Source: Patellaria atrata CBS 101060 (lineage: Eukaryota; Ascomycota; Dothideomycetes; Patellariales; Patellariaceae). Taken from it: a stretch of 64,000 bases of DNA. Under the pieces are notes generated by a model. The model saw only the letters and a program-made list of their open reading frames with translations, was not told the DNA's origin and ran no database searches. Of the stretch, positions 57,519 through 64,000 are shown one piece after another. Position 1 is the stretch's first letter; each line of letters opens with the position of its first letter. A program made the position numbers and the translations under genes. The stretch is taken from contig MU006096.1 of NCBI GenBank assembly GCA_010093705.1, forward strand, positions 394,004-458,003, written 5' to 3'.

Positions 57519-58853
57519 TCACATCTGAAAGGACTTGAAGAATCGAGCTTTAACTATTCACTTTGGGAGGTTCTAAGCCACGACTCTACGAGCGATCGAG
57601 GTGGGATTCCCTCCAGCAAATGCAGCCGTCTAGCCTCGTCGATGGGGTGTAGCGTCACGAGTTTCCCAACAACAAATCATAGCTGCAATGAATACCATTT
57701 CTTCCCTGATGCTTTGATAGATTTGACAGCTTACCTTATCAGTGGATAATACTGAGACTGCGGACAAGGAGAGGGCTGAGTTCTCCTTGTGCTGCATCCA
57801 AGGCTTGGTAACATTAGTCGTGGGACTGCAAACCACCCAAAATCGATGGGACCACCAAAACACCTTTAGTCTAAGGTTGAAATAACAACATTACAGTGAT
57901 AGTTATAAGTCGAGACTAAGGAAATATATTATAATTAATACGGTGATTTTAGTGGTGCTTCCATAATTTTGATATACTTTAAAATTCGTAATTAGGATTG
58001 CTCGTAGAACAAGGTGAATTTTTGGCAGTCCCACGACTAATGTTACCGCCCGTTATTCTGCCGAACTTTATCCGGGGCAGAACTAAGGCGGTGAGTAAGA
58101 TACCATAAAAGGGGTAACTTGTTCGTCTTCACGTTCACCACAAGAAAGGAGCTGCAACAGGACGGTACAACGCCAAAATCGAGTACGTTCTTTTGAGTAT
58201 CAAGGTATATCATTCGTCACAGTTTTGTCCTCACCACAAGATACACCCGGAAACTACTTATAGAACATTAAAGCGCGAAGGGTATTGATATGCCATACGT
58301 ATGAAGGGGAGTTCTTTTCTTCGTACAATCATACTGCTTCTTTTTGCTCCTTCATTTACTTCTAAATTAGAGCGCTAAGCTACCGTATGCATGGAAACCC
58401 AATCAACCGCTCGAAACGGGATACAATTAGTTGGGTGTTTCTACCGATAGCAAATGAAAAAAGAGAGCACAATAGGAGACCCTCCCGTAGGCCCCCCCCC
58501 TTTGGAACAAAGAAACGATATCTCATCGTCACAAACCGGCCGCTAGAAAAGAATTTTGCAGAGCAACTCCTGCAACCTTAACTAGATATCCTAGAAAGCA
58601 GACGTGTGTACTGTACACCAAACATGAATTTCAAAGTGCCTCCATATCATAAAAGAGCGCATTTCTCCCCTCTCCCGTTTTCTACTTCATTCTTATTCGA
58701 ATTATCGCTTGGAAAAAAACAACACATCTCCCGATGCATCTACTCCTAAGTCATTCCCCCAAACCTCCAATTCGATTGATATAAAACAAATCCTATCACT
58801 CTAAGGGACCCCTCACCCCTCTCATCCACTCTACCAATCAACGCCTCACACCA
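57519..58853. other. Divergent promoter region with a MITE-like insertion
   Basis: Promoter side of the HET gene (-) and of the small Cys-rich gene (+), containing the 241-bp inverted-repeat element described separately. A C8 run lies near 58,491-58,500. No other gene is seen. Confidence 0.5.
57807..58047. mobile_element. MITE-like non-autonomous DNA transposon remnant
   Basis: The 241-bp segment begins and ends with an inverted repeat of 23 identical bases (left GGTAACATTAGTCGTGGGAC plus three more; right arm its reverse complement), after which pairing continues with a one-base slip. The interior is AT-rich and has no ORF. A TA pair sits at the same place in both arms (57809-57810 and 58044-58045), so a TA target duplication of the Tc1/mariner-pogo type is possible, with ACATTAGTCGTGGG as the true terminus. 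Near-perfect arms suggest a fairly recent insertion. Size, terminal repeats and lack of coding capacity are what define a MITE. No second copy was noticed in this window. Confidence 0.7.
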
Positions 58854-59210
58854 ATGTGCCACCCCCACCAGGTCCTCTATGCCTGCGGTCACCCTGGCGC
58901 TTTCCACCTTATCCCTTGCCCCTCTGCCCTTCATCAGCCATCCCCATCTCGCTGCTCCTATTACCGCGAAACAGAGACCTACGAACGATCGCGGAAGGTG
59001 TGTCGGTTGTGCTACGCCGTGAAGGACACTCCAATCGGCGCGACTCCGGGAGGCGAATGTGGTGGTGGGAGTGGGGAATGTAGGAGTCTGGATGAGGATG
59101 GGCTGGAGATAGAGCGTCTAGAGGGTCGGGAGGTCTGGGTCATCAGGAAGAGGAAGAGGAGGAGGGCGAGGTACGTTCTTTGTGAGATGGGAAGGTGGAA
59201 GGATGGTTGA
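58854..59210 (+). CDS. Small Cys/His-rich protein (MC...CGH type)
   Basis: 118-aa frame with ATG at 58854 after a C/A/T-rich leader. It opens MCHPHQVLYACGHPGAFHLI, matching a layout I recall in many small fungal proteins: Met-Cys, then Tyr-x-Cys-Gly-His, then spaced Cys (PCPSA, RCSYY, KVCRLC). Together these look like a zinc-binding knuckle in the first 60 residues. A Gly-rich linker (GGECGGGSGECR) and an acidic then very basic tail (IRKRKRRRARYVL) follow. No signal peptide, so probably intracellular. No function is known to me. The pattern of Cys and His makes chance unlikely. Confidence 0.6.
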   Translation: MCHPHQVLYACGHPGAFHLIPCPSALHQPSPSRCSYYRETETYERSRKVCRLCYAVKDTPIGATPGGECGGGSGECRSLDEDGLEIERLEGREVWVIRKRKRRRARYVLCEMGRWKDG

Positions 59211-59851
59211 GGGGGTTTGGAAACATATGTGGAAGTGCTGGAGGGAGTTGAAGGGGATTTGGGAGGGGGGCTTTGAAGGCAATGGGGTGAATATGCCTTT
59301 GTTGAAGTTTGCTCTGTACTTGTGGTGTTTGTGCGACTGAGAATTGTTAGAATTGAAGTACAAAGAACATAGAAGGGTAATTTCACGAATGCACATATGA
59401 CCTGAGAGTTATCACAAGTGATTTTATTCTCTATCTAAGGACATTCCATAATTCATTTCGACATCACCGTCATGAACCATGTTGCCGTAGAATTTCCACT
59501 GAAGAGACCATCCATCATGTCAGGGTGGCAAATTGAGGATAAGTCACCGTTAGTCCAACATGCACCAGAGAATAAGAGAGTTGCCATAAAGCAGAAGGAA
59601 AGGGTCATGCAGTCCGAGATGCCATAAATCCAATCGACCCAGTCCATCACATCCACAGATGTGGGAAAAACAGAGCAGGGGAAGATATAAGAGATGTAGA
59701 ACCAAAGGGGAAGATGAAAGCAAGGAAACCGATCCACTTGAAGAGCAAAGAACCTGCATCAATGATGCTTTTAGAGCCAGTTAGGTGAAGGGGCTAATAG
59801 AGTCGATGATCAGCTAGCATTCAGCCGCGCGGACTGGTAGCTGCTATGAGT
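59211..59851. other. Convergent intergenic region
   Basis: 3' sides of the Cys-rich gene (+) and the Argonaute gene (-). Minus-strand frames here look random. Confidence 0.45.
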
Positions 59852-62682
59852 TCAGATATACCACATAGCAACATTGATCTGTCCATCGTTTGGCATCGGC
59901 TTGAGCGGTGTGATCTCAGGAAGCAGGTCCTTGTCGGTACCTTTGGTCGAGGACTTCATCTCTGACTTGATCTGCTCTGCCTCCTTCTTTCCGGAGGAGA
60001 GTAGGACGGTTTCAGTATGAGAGATAGCGCGCTTGGACGCCAAATGAGCATAATAAACGGCCGGAAACATCGAGACTGGGGTTGTAGCGCGAGCATACTG
60101 GTAGGAATGCTCGTAAAGGAGCTGCTGCAACTCTTCATTGGAGATACCGGCTTCGTTCAAAAGGACATGATAGTGGACCGGACGAGCGGTCCCCTTGATC
60201 GCAGAATGAGCATTCAAATAGAAATCCCACTCAAATGGGTGAGTTACTCCCGTCTCCACAAGAGTGCCTGGGACTGGGTTGCCATTGCGATCAGCTCCGG
60301 TGGTTGGAAAGAAGCGCACATGATGGCGCTTGGAAGCAACCACTACCGTGAACTTTGGTGAGACTTTATTGTTCAAGACTAAGCAGAAAGCTTTCATATC
60401 TTTGACCTCCTGGTCAAGAACGTGCGCATATTGGCCTTCAGAAACGCCATCGCGGACGTAGATGATCCTCTGTGGGAGTGCACCCTTTCCAGTAGTAGAT
60501 TTGACCCAGAAATTCAACAGCTTACCGAAAAGCTTGTTGATGTTCTCAGTTGTAACCATTTCGACACGTTGTCCATTGGTCTCAACCTGAGCAGCATATC
60601 GTGTGAAGTCTGGGTTCAATGACATCGTGATGGCAGCCATTGAAGCTTGTTCACTGCCTGGAGATGCGTGTGACACATCCGCACCTACAATCACAGTAGA
60701 GATCTTCGCACTTGGCAACCTTGGGAGAAACTGGCCAACAGCCCTGGTGTTGATGCCACCAAGTTTCACGTTGACCTTAAGGCATACATTGGAAATGTAT
60801 TGCCCCTGGCACTTCTGGACATGCGCAGATTGAAGGCATTGGGATACGACACCATAGCGGCAATCGCACGCGCGCTTAATCATGTTATAGACGTCGGTAT
60901 TCTTGTCAGGAAGAACAAAGAACAGAATCTGTGGGCGAGCCTTGTGCTTGTTGCCAACAGTGTTCCAGATGGTTGTGACCATTTCGATACCTTGACTAAC
61001 TTGGCCAGGAAGGATAGTCGGAACACGCTCAGCGAAACGGCCGCCATGTTGCTTGTCGTACGTATTCACAAATTCTTGGAAGAATCTGGTGCATGAGTTT
61101 GGATCTGCCGCGCCGCGACCTTGGACAACACAAACACCCCACACCTTGATAGGTGTGGTATTAGGCTGGATGAACTTCTTTCCGTCAATTCGCCATCGTC
61201 CGGAAGAAGCTTTAGCACCAGGTTCCTTACCATTGGCAAACATGACGTCGGGTGGTGGGAGGACGCGAGCCTTAACAACGGTCGCTTGGGGTTCGATGTG
61301 CATGCCTGTAGTTCACGATCAGTAGCTATCTAAAAATCTGATGCGCACAATGACTTACCATAATGCTTTAAATGCCTGTCATTCGGCCAGTCAAGCAACT
61401 TCAGCCCAGCATCGATATCAGCCCAACGTTGCGCCGGCAAGGTGACCGCGACCTTGATCATGTTCGCAGTCTGCTTGTCGTCAAGTTTGGTGACCCAACG
61501 CTGGTTTGGAAGTAGAGTCAGGACATCCATAGGAATGACGGAATCCTTTCTTGTCATTTTGACGACTGGGAGAGTGATGTCCACCGCGATATTGTACTTG
61601 GTCATGAAGTAGTCCTTCAGCGTGGTCAACTTCTCGCTCACAACCTCGCCTTTATCGTTACGCAACCGCTCTTTGAACTTGTACTCCGCGCAAGTCTGGG
61701 GAAGGAACTTGTCGATGACATACTCGACCTTGTCAGTTCCTCTATGTTCGACGACAACTCCGAACTTCTTGAATCGCTTCAGGTCGCGATACATCCTGGA
61801 TCTATCCCAACCATCATGAATCGCCTTGCGGAAAGTTGTTCCAAGCTGATCAATTTTAACATTGCAGACTTCAGCCACTGACCGAATCAATTTCTGTGAT
61901 GTAATGAAGACGCAATTGGAAACGTCTACGTTCACCGACATGACTGCTCCGTTCACACCGCGAGCGAGACGCATGGAGGAGAAGACGCCTTTAAACGCTT
62001 CGACTCCGCCACCGAGGAAAGTGCGTGCCTGGCCACGAGAAAAGAATGACTTCTTGATTTGCGTCAGATTCGCAGCTGGACCTTCACGCATCAAGTGGTC
62101 AAGAAAATTGATCGCCTCTAAAATGGCATTGTCGAAGGCAGTCTTTCCTTCGAGGAAAGAGGTGAGAACATCAAACTTGACTACGTTGACATGCTTGATG
62201 CTGATCTTATGGATATTCTTTCCGTGCGAAGGACGACCCTGTTCCTTGTCCATGTCGAGCTTGATGTTGATATCGGGACGCTTCTCGCTGGCCCTGTTGT
62301 ATGTAAGCTCAGCTTCTATTAGGATGAAATTGAGCAACTTACCAAGCGATCTTATTTCCATCAAAGATCCAGCCGTGATCGCCAAGTTCAGCCTGCAAGG
62401 TGCGACTGTTCCAAATCTTCTTGATGAGCTGGCGTTTCTCATTGCCGTTGCCGATGAGTACCTAAAAGGTTAGAAGTTGATTTGAGAGTGAGGACAAAGT
62501 GTACTTACATCGTATTGATGAACGGGCTTCGTTGCAAAGCGGTTGACGGTGAAGGTGTTCAACTTCACGAGGATTTCTCTGCCTTTAGTGTTGAGTGCTT
62601 GACGACGTGGAAGCCTATCGCCAAAGTCAAACTGTGACATGTCAGTCCGAATCCCATCGTTTGATAGTGGTTGATTCGCCAT
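59852..62682 (-). CDS. Argonaute (QDE-2-like) RNA-silencing slicer
   Basis: Guide-RNA-binding endonuclease of the RISC complex; the QDE-2-type effector of quelling. Four exons: 62682-62509, 62461-62343, 62293-61359, 61305-59852, giving 893 aa. The N domain starts with LPRRQALNTKGREILVKLNT, joined to HQYDVLIGNGNEKR; a linker domain (FLGGGVEAFKGVFSSMR), PAZ, MID (RIDGKKFIQPNTTPIKVWGV) and PIWI follow. The slicer tetrad is complete: D619 in VGADVSHASPG, E658 in QRVEMV, D695 in YVRDGVSEGQ and H789 in VHYHVLLNE. The protein ends NVAMWYI, near the usual hydrophobic C-terminus of Argonautes. The start used here follows a TATA box and a CT-rich leader. A further coding-like exon at 63262-63064 can splice in phase to this ATG, giving a longer N-terminus (separate entry). 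Confidence 0.94.
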
Positions 62683-62811
62683 CTTTGCAAAGTCAAGTAA
62701 TGCAAGATTGAAGGTAAAAGGTTGGTTGAGACGAGATATTCAAAGTCAAACAAGTAGAAGAAGAGTGTTGTGGATGATGGTAAAAAGGAGGTGAAACCGT
62801 TAAGGCCTGCT

Positions 62812-62819
62812 CTTATATA
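62812..62819 (-). promoter_or_regulatory. TATA box upstream of the short Argonaute start
   Basis: TATATAAG on the minus strand lies 130 bp before the ATG at 62682 and is followed by a CT-rich, CAACACTCTTC-type leader as in many expressed fungal genes. It supports transcription starting at about 62,780 and a first codon at 62682. Confidence 0.55.
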
Positions 62820-63062
62820 GACAGAGGGACAGACCGAAAGACGTACAGTAAAGCAGATGGTGAATCATGCTGCATAGAATAATGCATGATGACTATGGAA
62901 CAGCGAAGCAAGTGCTTGGACGATAGAGCATGGGATATAGTTGAACATGATGATGTTCATCATCTAAGGACAGGCAAACCGGATAGAAGACTGGAGTTGT
63001 ATGAAAGGACAAATAACGTGTAGGATGCATGAACCCGGAAGAAATAGAAGAAGAAGTGACTT

Positions 63063-63262
63063 ACACCGCGTGCGAAACTAGATCCGAGTGCACCTAGCTC
63101 TAGACGACGGTTATCTACCGTAATGGCTGCGCTGGCAGGATCTCTGCCGCCATCATATTGGGCAACAGATTGAAATGAGTGCTGATCATCTGAGGGCGTC
63201 TGGGAGGACACATTGGGAGGCACTTGAGTTGGAGTGCCTGGCGGCAGTGACTTTCTCCCCAT
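63063..63262 (-). other. Possible alternative first coding exon of Argonaute
   Basis: An ATG at 63262 opens about 66 protein-like codons (MGRKSLPPGTPTQVPP ... RRLELGALGSSFARG) that end at a canonical GTAAGT donor in phase 0. The nearest good acceptor, TTTGCAAAG, directly precedes the Argonaute ATG at 62682, also phase 0, so splicing would give a 66-residue extension through an intron of about 380 nt. Variable Pro/Gly/Ser-rich N-termini are common in fungal Argonautes. Confidence 0.45.
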
Positions 63263-64000
63263 TGTGAGTCGTGACAAGGGACTTGTATGATAGATTAGCT
63301 ACCGAGGTCATCATTGGAAGGAGATGACAAAGATTATCATCAGTGGTGATGCTTGAAAACATGTCATTAGGGTGAACATGGTTGCTTACTTGGGTTTATT
63401 AAGCTGGTAGCCTGCTTTCAACCAAAGCGAAGACTTGAAGCGTAGGAGTGCGTCGCTGTACGTGTGATCGATGTCTCTGAGAGTTCGTAAATTAAGTTAC
63501 TGTGAGACGTCAGTGAGCTGCGACGCGAATGTGAGTCATTTGCAATTAGTTTGGTGAGTAGCTTTGAGAAAGGAAGAACATAAGAGGCACAGAGGGAACT
63601 TGTTGTCCACCAATTAACCGCGAAGGCGCAAGGGCAGATGTAACTGAAAAGGTTTGCTCGCTGAACAAATTTGAGACTGAACAGAGAAACAAGTGCTTCA
63701 GATGGGGTTGGAAAGGTACGAACATGTTTGCGTGAATTGAAACAAGGATTTTCCAAACACCCAGACCAGATGAGCTGGCACAGCAAGACCCGAGTCAGCT
63801 TGTGAGTTGTGATTGCGACAAGCAACTTGAGGAGGCGCTGTTGCGCTTCTTGAAGATTGATGGTTTGCTAGCTAGGCAGAGAAGAACGTGTTGAGGAGTG
63901 AAAGGGGATGATGAAAGAGGAAGATGGAGTGAGGTTTAGGAAAGATGGAGAAGTTGGAAAGGGAGAGGTTTATTTATGTTTACAAGTTCGCCACCGACGC

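Larger units (their letters stand above)
62683..64000. other. Argonaute upstream region and right window edge
   Basis: Holds the Argonaute promoter, an alternative upstream exon (separate entry) and, beyond 63,300, sequence with no supportable gene. The 135-codon minus frame at 63418-63825 looks random. C/T-rich leader-like sequence is seen on the minus strand just before 62,682. Confidence 0.45.

Noticed and set aside
63418-63825. 135-codon minus-strand frame upstream of Argonaute
   Set aside because: No ATG-context support, no domain, composition looks random.
1-64000. tRNA, rRNA and snRNA genes
   Set aside because: Scanned for B-box (GGTTCRANNCC) and U6/U2/5S core strings on both strands by eye; none convincing. 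A tRNAscan or covariance search could still find something missed.

Overview
The window is nuclear DNA from a filamentous ascomycete (Pezizomycotina; Leotiomycetes is a guess from overall flavour, not tested). The evidence is many short introns (mostly 46-75 nt, GTRNGT...AG with CTRAY-type branch sites), compact genes on both strands, and fungus-specific families (HET, WSC sensor, NoxB, GH47, QDE-2-type Argonaute, fungal RdRP). No rRNA, tRNA, CRISPR, phage or LTR element was recognised.

Layout. 0.6-8.6 kb: a Ubp2-type deubiquitinase and an ASPM-like CH/IQ spindle protein, both +. 9.2-17.4 kb: three minus-strand genes, Ldb17/SPIN90-like, a GH47 alpha-mannosidase and CCT6. CCT6 shares a 253-bp bidirectional promoter with NOP56 (17.7-19.3 kb, +). 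19.7-29.3 kb: a Nup37-like nucleoporin (+), eIF2A (-), a GNAT acetyltransferase (-) and the cohesin acetyltransferase Eco1 (+). 29.8-34.6 kb: a proline-rich disordered protein (+) convergent with a glyoxalase-like protein carrying a very long disordered tail (-). 36.2-37.2 kb: EMG1/NEP1 (-). 37.9-45.7 kb: an SDR, NADPH oxidase NoxB and a single-WSC cell-wall sensor, all +. 47.1-63.3 kb: an accessory-looking stretch with an RNA-dependent RNA polymerase (+), small orphan ORFs, a HET protein with a duplicated and degenerate HET front half (-), a 241-bp MITE-like element, a small Cys-rich protein and an Argonaute (-).

How they fit together. Most of the left 46 kb is housekeeping: ribosome biogenesis (NOP56, EMG1), protein folding (CCT6), translation (eIF2A), chromosome segregation (Eco1, ASPM-like), nuclear pore, actin patch and glycan trimming. 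The right end holds two core quelling/RNAi factors, RdRP and Argonaute, about 7.4 kb apart with a HET self/non-self gene and a transposon remnant between them. Introns were placed by eye from splice signals, reading-frame continuity and family conservation; no RNA evidence was available.
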